DNA of 64,000 nucleotides, from the NCBI RefSeq assembly GCF_009831625.1, contig NZ_WUUS01000005.1, positions 124,001 through 188,000 of the forward strand, in the 5' to 3' direction. This document shows, in pieces, positions 53,360-62,007 of the stretch. This stretch comes from Halobaculum saliterrae (lineage in GTDB: Archaea; Halobacteriota; Halobacteria; Halobacteriales; Haloferacaceae). Each line of letters opens with the position of its first letter. The first letter of the stretch is position 1. A program made the translations under genes and the position numbers. The notes beneath the pieces were generated by a model. It ran no database searches. It worked only from the letters and a program-made list of their open reading frames with translations, and had not been told where the DNA came from.

Positions 53360-55462
53360 ATGACCGGCCGGGGGGACGGGAACCGGGATCGAGACCGCGC
53401 CGTCACGGTCCAGATCGGCGCGGTGATCCTCTTCGGGTTCCTGATCGTCGCCCTCTCGACGTATCAGGCCACCGTCGTCCCCGACCAGAACCGTGAGGTC
53501 GAGTTCCTCCACAGTCAGGAGGTCCAGACCGACATGGTCGAACTGTCCTCCAGCGTCGCCGCAACCGGCCGGACCGGCGACTCCGCGCCGGCGACGGTGA
53601 AACTCGGGACACGCTACCCGAGTCGGGCGTTCTTCGTGAACCCGCCGCCGGCGTCCGGAAGCCTTCGGTCGGTCGAGCCGTCGGGCGACGGGAACGTGAC
53701 GCTCGAGAACCTGTCGGTGATGAGCTCCGCGAACGGCGAGGCCGCGGACTACTGGGACGTCCCGTCGAACCGGAACAAGTCGACGCGGTTCGTCGTGTAC
53801 GAGCCGGGGTACAACGTCTACCGCGGAGGTCCCGCGACGCGCTATGAATCGGGAGTCACGTTCAACCGCTTCGACGGCGGGGCGAACCTCACGCTGATCG
53901 ATCAGGGCGTCGTGGAGGGCGACCGCGTCACCCTGATCGCGGTGTCCGGGGACCTCGACCGGAGCGGCGTCTCGACGGCATCAGTCGAGCCCGAGGCGGT
54001 CAGCACGGTCTCCAGACGCGAACGGGTCTCCGGCGAACTCGACGTGACCGTGCCGACGACGCTGAACGCGACCCGGTGGGAGGAGCTGTTGGCCGACGAG
54101 ATCGACGACGGGTGGGTCAACGGGACCCGACAGACCGGACAGGGACGTGTCACTATCGAGTTGAACGACTCGCGGACGTACTCCCTCGGGATCGCGGCCG
54201 TCCACCTCGGATCCGGGGGCGCCCCGGACCGGACGCCGGCGTACCTCGACGTCGAGCGGAGCCCCTCCGAGATGACCGTCGATACGACCCGCGAGGTCGT
54301 CGTCGAGGTCCGCGACGAGTACGGGAACCCGGTCCCGGGGACGGCCGTCGCCGGCTACGCGCCGGAGGGATCGTTCGCCGACGGCACCACGGCGACGGTG
54401 CGAACCGACGACGACGGACGTGCGGTGTTCGAGTACACCGCCGGGGGCGACGACGCGACACTCAACTTCTCGTTCGCCACGGAGCCCGACGATCCGGCGT
54501 TCGACGGCTCGGCCCCGGAGAACGTGAGCGTGAACGTCTCCACGACCGCCGGAACGGGTGGCGGCGGGGGCGGCGGACTGACGCTCGTCGGGGACGCGAC
54601 CGCCTTCGACGGAGAGGACGGGAACGACGTCCCCGGCGGCGTCTCGCTCACGGTTCGGAACACCCGTGCGACCGAGATCACGATCGTCGGCGCGACCGTG
54701 ATGCCCGAGGACTCCCGGTACAACGGGCTCTCCGATGCAGCGACCGGGGAGGGTCGAGGGCGGAGCGAACTGTTCGTTTCGGCGGATGGAACGGCAGGCT
54801 ACACTGACGTGCAGACGACGGGGGCCCAGTACACGTACGTCACCGGCCGCGGCCGGTCGCTCTCGCTCGTCGAGAGCCGGGAGGAGCGCGCGTACGACAC
54901 GAACTCGCAGTCGTTCGTCGACGTGTCGACCGTCGTCGCGCCCGGCGGGGCGGTGTCGGTCCCGTCGGGGGCCGACGCCACCGTCGAGTTCGCCGAGATA
55001 TACGATCTCGGGACGGACACGGCGACCGCGGTGAACATGTCGAACAAGGACGTGCGCGTGCTCGTCTCGTATACGACCGGGGACGGGAAGCGAACCGACG
55101 AGTTCGTCGTCACCCCGGAACCGCCGGGGACCGGCGACGCCGGCGGGAACTCGGCCCCGACAGTCTCGATCACGGACATCCAGGTCAGCGAGTCGGGCGG
55201 GTCCGGAAACGTCCAGAGCGTCGACGTCTCGTTCGTTCCGGACGACCCGGACGGGAACCTCGACACCGCCACGGTCACCGTGCGGGTCGGTGGAACCCAG
55301 ACCGACGCCCGAACGGTGGACGTGTCCGGACAGGAAGGAACGACGGTGACGGTTTCCGATCTGGACGGTGCGAACGAGAACGGGCAGGTCGAAGTGTCCG
55401 TCACGGTCACCGACGCCGACGGCGCTACCGGCTCCGACACGAAAACCGAGGACGAGGCCTGA
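53360..55462 (+). CDS. Long pilin-anchored surface protein with Ig-like domains
   Basis: The 700-residue protein starts with a charged leader and RAVTVQIGAVILFGFLIVAL, a class III-type N-terminus like that of archaeal pilins. The long outer part includes an Ig-like (Big-1 type) domain at about residues 302-391 (VVEVRDEYGNPVPGTAVAG), a glycine linker near 401-407, and a beta-rich domain at about 597-694 (VSFVPDDPDGNLDTATV). Several N-x-S/T sites are present. It may be an appendage or adhesion protein that uses the pilus system. The start is the ATG at 53360. Confidence 0.8.
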   Translation: MTGRGDGNRDRDRAVTVQIGAVILFGFLIVALSTYQATVVPDQNREVEFLHSQEVQTDMVELSSSVAATGRTGDSAPATVKLGTRYPSRAFFVNPPPASGSLRSVEPSGDGNVTLENLSVMSSANGEAADYWDVPSNRNKSTRFVVYEPGYNVYRGGPATRYESGVTFNRFDGGANLTLIDQGVVEGDRVTLIAVSGDLDRSGVSTASVEPEAVSTVSRRERVSGELDVTVPTTLNATRWEELLADEIDDGWVNGTRQTGQGRVTIELNDSRTYSLGIAAVHLGSGGAPDRTPAYLDVERSPSEMTVDTTREVVVEVRDEYGNPVPGTAVAGYAPEGSFADGTTATVRTDDDGRAVFEYTAGGDDATLNFSFATEPDDPAFDGSAPENVSVNVSTTAGTGGGGGGGLTLVGDATAFDGEDGNDVPGGVSLTVRNTRATEITIVGATVMPEDSRYNGLSDAATGEGRGRSELFVSADGTAGYTDVQTTGAQYTYVTGRGRSLSLVESREERAYDTNSQSFVDVSTVVAPGGAVSVPSGADATVEFAEIYDLGTDTATAVNMSNKDVRVLVSYTTGDGKRTDEFVVTPEPPGTGDAGGNSAPTVSITDIQVSESGGSGNVQSVDVSFVPDDPDGNLDTATVTVRVGGTQTDARTVDVSGQEGTTVTVSDLDGANENGQVEVSVTVTDADGATGSDTKTEDEA

Positions 55463-55525
55463 GTTCGACGATCGACGTATTCGACCATCGACAGACCTAC
55501 AACCCAGTTCTCCGTAGCGTCGCTC

Positions 55526-56863
55526 ATGACAGCTGTCGGCATCGACGCGATCGAGATCTGGACGGGGAAGCTCCAACTCGACCTCCCCGGAACGTTCGCG
55601 CCGGCGAAGGGCGAGGACCCCGGCAAGTACACGAAGGGGCTGGGCCTGGAGACCTCGTCGTTCCCGGACGCCTACGAGGACATCGTCACGATGGGCGCGA
55701 ACGCGGCCAAGCGCCTGATCGACCGGAAGGGACTCGACCCCCAGGACATCGGCCGCATCGACGTGGCGACGGAGTCGGCGTTCGACAACTCCAAGCCCGT
55801 CTCGACGTACATCGCGGGCTGCCTGGAGCAGGTGTACGACGGCGACTTCCACCACGCGAACAAGGGCGAGCGCAAGTTCGCGTGTCTCGCGGGCACCCAG
55901 GCGATCGACGACGCGTACAACTGGATCAGGGCGGGGCGAAACCGCGGGCGCGCGGCCCTCGTCATCGCCACCGACACGGCGCTGTACGCCCGGGGCGACC
56001 CCGGCGAGGCGACCCAGGGCGCCGGCGCGGTCGCGATGCTCATCACGGAGGAGCCGTCGGTCGTCGAGCTCTCGACCGAGCAGGGGTACGGCAGCGCCGA
56101 CGAGACGGACTTCCTGAAGCCGAACCAGCAGTTCCCCAGCGTCGACGGCAAGCGCTCGATGCAGGTGTACCTCGCGCGGATGCGGGAGGCGCTCACCGAC
56201 TTCGAGTCGGTCGCGTGGGACACCCACCCGGACGACTTCGCGTACATCCCGTTCCACACGCCGTTCCCGGGGATGGTTCGCAAGGCGGGGCTGCTCGGCT
56301 ACCGCCACATGATCCGCGACACGGAGATCGAGGACGCCCTCGAGGGACGGATCGGTCGCCAGCCCAGGGAGGAGGAGTACGACGACCGCGAGGCGTACGA
56401 GGAGGCCATCCGCGGGTACATGGACGACCTGAAGGAGACCGAGGAGTACCGGAGCTGGTACGCCGACACGATCGATCCGACGCTCGACATCTCCAGGCGC
56501 GTCGGCAACTGGTACACCGGCTCGGTCCACCTCGCCCGAACGTCCGCGCTGCGACGCGCCGCCGAGAACGACCTCGACCTCGCGGGGAAGAAGCTCCTCG
56601 TCGCGTCGTACGGCTCCGGCGCGCAGGCGGAGATCCACGCCGAGACGGTCATGGACGGCTGGCGCGAGGAGATCGAGGCGGCGAACATCGAGGACCAGCT
56701 CCAGCGGCGCTACGACCTCTCGTACGACGAGTACGAGGGCGTCCACGACCGCCACAACCACGACATGGACGTGGAGATGGAGGAGTTCACCCAGCCCGAG
56801 GGGGAGTTCGTGTTCACCGGCTGGGGCCGGATGAGCGAGCGGAAGTACGATTACGTCGAGTAA
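55526..56863 (+). CDS. hmgB: Hydroxymethylglutaryl-CoA synthase
   Basis: The 445-residue thiolase-fold enzyme condenses acetyl-CoA and acetoacetyl-CoA to HMG-CoA for the mevalonate pathway, which supplies archaeal lipids. The nucleophile is Cys120 in KFACLAGTQA. The general acid/base Glu is in DVATESAFDN, and FHTPFPGM carries the catalytic His. Length matches the family. The gene appears alone. Confidence 0.95.
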   Translation: MTAVGIDAIEIWTGKLQLDLPGTFAPAKGEDPGKYTKGLGLETSSFPDAYEDIVTMGANAAKRLIDRKGLDPQDIGRIDVATESAFDNSKPVSTYIAGCLEQVYDGDFHHANKGERKFACLAGTQAIDDAYNWIRAGRNRGRAALVIATDTALYARGDPGEATQGAGAVAMLITEEPSVVELSTEQGYGSADETDFLKPNQQFPSVDGKRSMQVYLARMREALTDFESVAWDTHPDDFAYIPFHTPFPGMVRKAGLLGYRHMIRDTEIEDALEGRIGRQPREEEYDDREAYEEAIRGYMDDLKETEEYRSWYADTIDPTLDISRRVGNWYTGSVHLARTSALRRAAENDLDLAGKKLLVASYGSGAQAEIHAETVMDGWREEIEAANIEDQLQRRYDLSYDEYEGVHDRHNHDMDVEMEEFTQPEGEFVFTGWGRMSERKYDYVE

Positions 56864-56979
56864 CGAACGTCGCACGCCTGCGGCCGCCACGCCACTCGAC
56901 TGTCGGACCGGTCGCCGCCGATGCGCCCGCCGCACACACGACTGCAACGCCTTTTGCCGCCCGCCGCCGATCTCCCCGT

Positions 56980-57366
56980 ATGAGCGACACCTCCCCGAAG
57001 CCCGCAGCCGACGCCACGGCGACCCCGAAGCCGCGCGACGTCGACGCCCGCGAGTTCCCCGCGGAACTGCGCGACGCCGTCGCCGGGTCCGACCTCGTGC
57101 TCGTCGACTTCTACACGAAGGGGTGTACGCTGTGTCAGAGTATCGAGCCAGTCCTCGGGAGTGTCGCCCGCGCCGCGGACGTGCCGGTACTGCTCGTGAA
57201 CCCGCAGAACGACCCCTCGCTCGTGAGCGAGCACGCGATCCGCTCGGTCCCGACGCTCGCGCTGTTCGAGGCGGGCGACGGCGGCGATCCGAGGGAGGTC
57301 GACCGGATCGCCGACGGGTTCGTCGGTGCCGAGCGGATCGTCGAGTTCGTCGAGGGCGCGCGATAG
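56980..57366 (+). CDS. Thioredoxin-like protein with CTLC active site
   Basis: The 128-residue protein has a thioredoxin fold with DLVLVDFYTKGCTLCQSIEP; the redox pair is Cys49 and Cys52 with Thr-Leu between, instead of the usual CGPC. The cis-Pro is in RSVPTLALFE. About 30 acidic/Pro-rich residues precede the domain. It should reduce disulfides, but the unusual dipeptide would change its redox potential. The ATG at 56980 follows a TATA-like CCTTTTGCC by about 23-30 bases. Confidence 0.88.
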   Translation: MSDTSPKPAADATATPKPRDVDAREFPAELRDAVAGSDLVLVDFYTKGCTLCQSIEPVLGSVARAADVPVLLVNPQNDPSLVSEHAIRSVPTLALFEAGDGGDPREVDRIADGFVGAERIVEFVEGAR

Positions 57367-57421
57367 GGCCTGGTATGCCCTCCCGAAGCCGAACGGGAGC
57401 CCGACAGCGACCGGATCCGTC

Positions 57422-58141
57422 CTACAGCGACCGAAGCCGCTCCAGCGACTCCTCCAGCGGCGCCGTCGAGACGGCCAGCGAGAAGCCGTCGACCTCCGCG
57501 AGCGCGGCGGCGTGGTCCCACAGCGCCTCCTCGTCGAGCCCGTGGAGGATCACCGCGTTCGGCGTCGGCGTCACGACCCGCAGCGCCACCAGCGGCGACT
57601 CCCCACGAGTGACGCCGGTGAACACGAGCGCGCGGTCGGTCGACTGACCGTACAGCCGGTAGAACTCCTCGGACGAGAGCGAGGTGATCGCCTCGATGGA
57701 GTTGATGACCGTGTGGCCGTTCACCGTGTCGCGCTCGCCGGGAGCGACCTCCGTCGCGTCGAGCGCCTCGTACACCCGGTCGGTCGGGATGGCCGCCGGG
57801 TACTCGCGGATGTCGCGGACGATGTCCGACTCGAACCCCGCCGAGACGACGCGGGCGAACTGCCGGATGCGCGAGCCGCCCCGCGACTCGTCGATGTCGA
57901 GCAGGCCCTCCACGACCCGGGAGACGAGGCCGATCCCGGGCGACTCCCGGCGACCGCTCTCGTAGTCGGAGACGACCGACGAGGAGACGCCCATCCGCCC
58001 GGCCAGCTCGGTCTGCGACACGTCGAAGTCCGTGCGCCACTTCCGGAGCGTCGCCCCCGGGTCCGTCGAGAGCGTGATCTCCCCCGCGATCCGGCGGGCG
58101 AGTTGCGCGCGCGCCTCGCCGGGGTCCTCGCCCACTGTCAT
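57422..58141 (-). CDS. HTH (XRE-type) transcriptional regulator of archaeal type
   Basis: The 239-residue protein has an XRE-like HTH at about residues 35-75 (WRTDFDVSQTELAGRMGVSSSVVSDYESG). The rest is a conserved alpha/beta domain with EALDATEVAPGERDTVNGHTV and AVILHGLDEEALWDH, shared with archaeal regulators of unknown ligand. The ATG at 58141 is used. It is divergent from the YdjM-like gene. A second protein of the same type is cut by the right edge of the window. Confidence 0.82.
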   Translation of the reverse strand: MTVGEDPGEARAQLARRIAGEITLSTDPGATLRKWRTDFDVSQTELAGRMGVSSSVVSDYESGRRESPGIGLVSRVVEGLLDIDESRGGSRIRQFARVVSAGFESDIVRDIREYPAAIPTDRVYEALDATEVAPGERDTVNGHTVINSIEAITSLSSEEFYRLYGQSTDRALVFTGVTRGESPLVALRVVTPTPNAVILHGLDEEALWDHAAALAEVDGFSLAVSTAPLEESLERLRSL

Positions 58142-58315
58142 GTCCGCGAGGTCGTCGCACCGATGTGTAAGCGTGTCGGAGCGGGCGGGTCCGCGCGCCC
58201 GGGGCCGCCGACGGCGGATCCCCACAGCCGCCCCTCAGAGGGCCCGGCCGCGACGGCACCGCCTCGGGCCCAGAACGCCGAAACGGCCATACCGGCGGGC
58301 CGCCAGACTCCCGTC

Positions 58316-58936
58316 GTGCCGTCCACGCTCGTCCATCTCGCGCTCGGGGGACTGCTCGCGGCGGCGCTGCTGCGCGAGTCCGCGTTCGGCCGTCGCGCGG
58401 TCGGCGTCGTCCTTCTGGCGACCGTTCTCCCCGATCTGGACTCGTTCGTCTCGCCGTTCCTCGCGGGCGCGCACCGATCGCTCGGCCACAACGTCCTGAT
58501 CCCGCTCGCCGTCGTCGCCGTGCTCGCGTACGACACCCGGGTTCGAGAGCGCTCGTGGCTGCGGGAGCGGTGGGGTGGCCTCGCGCCGCACGTCGCGTGG
58601 GTCGCGCTCGCCGGCCTCGCGGTCGCCGGGGTCGGACTGGACTACGTCGCCAACGGCGTCAACCTGTTCTGGCCGGTCCACGACCAGTTCTACACGCTGA
58701 ACGGTCGCGCGGGCCTGTCGAACCAGCGCGGCTTCTTCCAGACGTTCGTCGACCTCGCGCCCGAGACGGCTCGCACGACCGAGAACCGCCACTACTCGAC
58801 CGGGGTCGACCCCTCGCCCGGCGACGAGCCCGAGGACGTCGAGCGCGTGTTCCCGCTGGTGTGGGCCGGGTGGCAGTTGCTGCTCGTCGCGACGAGCGTC
58901 GTCGTGCTCGCGGTTCGGTTCGGGCGCCGCGAGTGA
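58316..58936 (+). CDS. YdjM-like metal-dependent membrane hydrolase
   Basis: This 206-residue membrane protein has the family's conserved VHLALGGLLAA and LPDLDSFVSPF, followed by RSLGHN, which supply the expected metal-binding His and Asp. Several hydrophobic helices follow. Members are named LexA-regulated in bacteria; activity is not established. The start is the GTG at 58316. Confidence 0.8.
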   Translation: MPSTLVHLALGGLLAAALLRESAFGRRAVGVVLLATVLPDLDSFVSPFLAGAHRSLGHNVLIPLAVVAVLAYDTRVRERSWLRERWGGLAPHVAWVALAGLAVAGVGLDYVANGVNLFWPVHDQFYTLNGRAGLSNQRGFFQTFVDLAPETARTTENRHYSTGVDPSPGDEPEDVERVFPLVWAGWQLLLVATSVVVLAVRFGRRE

Positions 58937-59040
58937 GACGCGGGCGCTGCGAGTGGGCTCCGTGTCGCGAGCGGGAGTCGGGCGCTTCAGCGGTTCGCCG
59001 CCACCGAGGAGTTGATTCGTCCGCCCCCGGAGACGAAGCC

Positions 59041-59616
59041 ATGGACGACACGGACGACGAGGTCGACGCCGACGCGACGATTCGCCCCTACGGATCCGGC
59101 GACGCCGACGAGCTGTGGGCGCTCAAGCGCGGCTTCGAGACCGGGCTCGGCGCCGGTACCGGTGGGGAGGAGAAGGCCGCGACGTACGAGGCGAAGCTGA
59201 CCGACGAGTATCGGCGACGCTGGCTCGACTGGGTCGACCGCTGCGTCGACGAACAGCCGGCGGCCGTGTCGGTCGCGGAGGCCGAGGGCGACAGGGCCAC
59301 CACCGCGGGCGGCGCCGCGGGCGACGATTCCGAGGCCACGGCGTCGGATCTCGCGGGCTACGTGTTCGTGCTCCCGGAGTCGCTGTCGTTCGTCTGGGAC
59401 GCCGCCGTCCTCAACGAGGTGTACGTCCGGCCCGAGTATCGCGGCACGGGCGTCGCCGACGACCTCATGGAGGCGGCGCTGTCGACCGCCCGAGCGCAGG
59501 ACCTACCGCTCGACCGGATGGTGCTCGACGTGGATCGAGAGAACGACCGTGCCCAGGCGTTCTACGACCGGTACGACTTCGAGCACTGGGGCGAGATGGT
59601 CGCGCGCGACCTGTGA
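59041..59616 (+). CDS. GNAT family N-acetyltransferase
   Basis: The 191-residue protein has the GNAT acetyl-CoA binding motif VYVRPEYRGTGVADDLMEAA near residue 130 and a C-terminal DRENDRAQAFYDRYDFE. An acidic/Ala-rich insert lies at about residues 80-100. The acceptor is unknown. It follows the YdjM-like gene by about 104 bases on the same strand. Confidence 0.87.
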   Translation: MDDTDDEVDADATIRPYGSGDADELWALKRGFETGLGAGTGGEEKAATYEAKLTDEYRRRWLDWVDRCVDEQPAAVSVAEAEGDRATTAGGAAGDDSEATASDLAGYVFVLPESLSFVWDAAVLNEVYVRPEYRGTGVADDLMEAALSTARAQDLPLDRMVLDVDRENDRAQAFYDRYDFEHWGEMVARDL

Positions 59617-59643
59617 CCGCGGCCGCCCCGGCGGCTCGTCGCC

Positions 59644-60267
59644 TCAAGCGTCGACGACGAGCGAACCGAGCGCGCCGCCGACGCCGCCGAAGACCGCCGG
59701 GTAGACGACGCCGGCGAGGAGCGCGGCCGTGACGTAGTCGGGGTGGACGCTCCCCGCGTCGCCGACCCCGTACGCGAAGGCGACGGTGCCGACGACCGCG
59801 AGCAGGAAGTACGCCGGGACGACGCCGAGCGCCGCCAGCGCCCCGTCGGTCGCCTCCTCCGCCTCGTGGAGCATGGCGACGGCCGCCCCCGCCAGAAGGA
59901 GCGCGAGCGGCGGTACCACGTACAGATACCCCACCCCCGCGTCGGCGCTCGCGAGGAGGTTCGATGAGCGCGCCCCGCCGCCGAACGTCGGCGACACGGT
60001 CGCCACGAAATGGGCGTTGTAGAAGTACCAGCCGACGCCCTGCCACGCCGCGACCGGGTCGCCGCCGAACAGGCTCGTGAGGAAGTTCAGCCCCGAGAGC
60101 CGCTCGCGCACCGCGCCCGCCTGCGTCACGTAGACGACGAGGTAGCCGAGCAGGTACGCGCCGACACCCGCCAACGTCCCGGGGAGGAGCGAGACCCGTT
60201 CACGTATCCCGCCCGTTCCCGAACCGTCCGCTCCCGTCGCTCCCGCGTTCGTCCGTTCATCATCCAT
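59644..60267 (-). CDS. Integral membrane protein, function unknown
   Basis: The 207-residue protein has about five helices and the motif AWQGVGWYFYNAHFV near residue 75. No catalytic or transport motif is seen. I do not recognise a named family beyond haloarchaeal membrane proteins with a similar FYNAHFV stretch. The ATG at 60267 lies close to the divergent amidohydrolase gene. Confidence 0.7.
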   Translation of the reverse strand: MDDERTNAGATGADGSGTGGIRERVSLLPGTLAGVGAYLLGYLVVYVTQAGAVRERLSGLNFLTSLFGGDPVAAWQGVGWYFYNAHFVATVSPTFGGGARSSNLLASADAGVGYLYVVPPLALLLAGAAVAMLHEAEEATDGALAALGVVPAYFLLAVVGTVAFAYGVGDAGSVHPDYVTAALLAGVVYPAVFGGVGGALGSLVVDA

Positions 60268-60379
60268 GCCCTGGCGGAACCCCCCGCGGGGTAAACCCGT
60301 TGTGGCCGCGTCGTCGAGGCGCCGATCCGGGGCCCCCGGATCCGGAACCCTCATTCCACCGCCGTCCGGAACGGAGAGC

Positions 60380-61585
60380 ATGCTTCTGCGGGACGCGATC
60401 CTCGTCGACTCGGGGGGCGTCCGAACCGGCGACCTCCGCGTCACCGAGGGACGGATCGAGGACGCGGGCGACCTGACCGCCCGAAGCGACGAGTCGGACG
60501 TCGACCTCTCGGGCCACGCGGTCCTCCCGGGGCTGGTCGACGCGCACGTGCACTTCTCGCTGTCGGGCGAACGAACCGTCGAGGAGGTCCTCGGGCTGAG
60601 CGACGCCGAACTCGCGCTGATCGAGGCGCGCAACGCCCGCAGGACGCTGGCGGCCGGGGTCACCGGCGCCCGGGTGATGGGCGCACGCGACGTCGACGTC
60701 CACGTGCGCGACCGCATCGACTCGGGGGACGTCCCCGGTCCGCGAACGGTCGCGAACTGTCGCTCGATCACGGCGACCGGCGGCCACGGCCACCACCTCG
60801 GCCGGGAGATCACCGGGGCCGACGACGCTCGCCGGGCGGTTCGCGAGCAGGCGAAGCGGGGCGCCGACTTCATCAAGTTCATGGTGACCGGCGGGGTGAC
60901 GACGCCGGGCAGCGACCCGAACGCCGTCGCGCTCACCGACGCCGAGGTCGAGGCGATCGTCGACGAGGCCCACCGCCGCGGGCTGCACACGGCGACACAT
61001 GCCCACGGCGGCGCCGGAGTGAAGGCGGCCGTCGCGGCCGGCGTCGACACCGTCGAGCACGGGACGCTCCTCGACGACGAGGCGATCGACATGCTCGACC
61101 GCGAGGACGTGACGCTCGTGCCGACGCTGTCGGCGCCCCACCGCATCGTCCGCAACGTCGACGCCGCGACCGAGGAGGACCGCACGCAGACCGAGGCGGT
61201 GTACGAGCGCCACCTCGACTCCTTCCGGCGGGCCGTCGAGGCGGGCGTCCGGGTCGCCGGCGGAACCGACGCCGGAACGCCGTTCAACATGCACGGCAGC
61301 AACGCGACCGAGCTCCGGCTCATGCACGAACACGCGGCGGGCGCGATGGACCCGCTGGCGGCGATCGTCGCGATGACCGAGACCGCCGCCGGGGCCGTAG
61401 GCCTCGACGGTCAGGGGACGCTGGACCCGGGGACGCACGCGGACCTGCTCGTCGTCGACCGGGACCCGACCGACGACCTCGCCGCGATGAACGACCCGGG
61501 CGTCGTGATCAAGGGCGGACGGGTCGTCGCGGGCGAGGACGAACGGACGAGGCGGGCCTTCGTCGACGCCCGCGGCGACCACTGA
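60380..61585 (+). CDS. Amidohydrolase family protein
   Basis: The 401-residue enzyme has the amidohydrolase metal site: LVDAHVHF, the lysine in DFIKFMVTGG that is often carbamylated, THAHGG, VEHGTLL and GGTDAG. This resembles imidazolonepropionase-like or Xaa-Pro dipeptidase-like members of the family. The substrate is uncertain. The start is the ATG at 60380 since MLLRDAILVDSGG is the usual N-terminus. It is divergent from the membrane protein gene. Confidence 0.9.
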   Translation: MLLRDAILVDSGGVRTGDLRVTEGRIEDAGDLTARSDESDVDLSGHAVLPGLVDAHVHFSLSGERTVEEVLGLSDAELALIEARNARRTLAAGVTGARVMGARDVDVHVRDRIDSGDVPGPRTVANCRSITATGGHGHHLGREITGADDARRAVREQAKRGADFIKFMVTGGVTTPGSDPNAVALTDAEVEAIVDEAHRRGLHTATHAHGGAGVKAAVAAGVDTVEHGTLLDDEAIDMLDREDVTLVPTLSAPHRIVRNVDAATEEDRTQTEAVYERHLDSFRRAVEAGVRVAGGTDAGTPFNMHGSNATELRLMHEHAAGAMDPLAAIVAMTETAAGAVGLDGQGTLDPGTHADLLVVDRDPTDDLAAMNDPGVVIKGGRVVAGEDERTRRAFVDARGDH

Positions 61586-61664
61586 GCGGAGCCCCACCGA
61601 CGGCGGACCGACCGGCGGCGAGCCGTGCGGTCGCGGATCGCCTCCGCGCTCCGGGTGCACACCC

Positions 61665-61687
61665 CGCCGGAGTTTAAGTCGCCGGCG
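61665..61687. promoter_or_regulatory. Inverted repeat enclosing the glutaredoxin TATA box
   Basis: CGCCGG and CCGGCG flank 11 bases that include GTTTAAGT, about 27-34 bases before the ATG at 61706. Confidence 0.4.
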
Positions 61688-61705
61688 GCGTTAGCTGGGG
61701 GCGCA

Positions 61706-61963
61706 ATGTCAGACCTCGTCCTCTACGAACTGGAAGGCTGTCCGTACTGCGCGAAGGTGACGAAGAAGCTGGCCGACCTCGACCTCGACTACGAGTCGAT
61801 CATGGTCCCGCGCTCGCACGACGAGCGCACGGAAGTGAAGGAGGTGTCCGGGCAGACCGGCGTTCCCGTCCTCGTCGACGAGGAGCACGGCGTCGAGGGG
61901 ATGCCCGAGTCCGACGACATCGTCGAGTACCTCGAGGAGACGTACGGTCACGGAGCGGCGTAG
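61706..61963 (+). CDS. Glutaredoxin family protein
   Basis: The 85-residue protein has active-site CPYC at residues 12-15, the TGVPVLVD cis-Pro motif, and GMPESDDIVEYLE near the end. It is a dithiol glutaredoxin or a related glutathione-S-transferase N-terminal-like domain. Haloarchaea use gamma-glutamylcysteine rather than glutathione, so the partner thiol may be that. A TATA-like GTTTAAGT is placed properly upstream. Confidence 0.92.
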   Translation: MSDLVLYELEGCPYCAKVTKKLADLDLDYESIMVPRSHDERTEVKEVSGQTGVPVLVDEEHGVEGMPESDDIVEYLEETYGHGAA

Positions 61964-62007
61964 GGGAGCGGCGAACGGTTCCGGTACAGGGGATTTTTAC
62001 CGGATAC

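Noticed and set aside
53981-56947. 988-codon frame opposite the pilin-anchored protein and hmgB
   Set aside because: The antisense product has no signal, domain or start site; both plus-strand genes are well supported.
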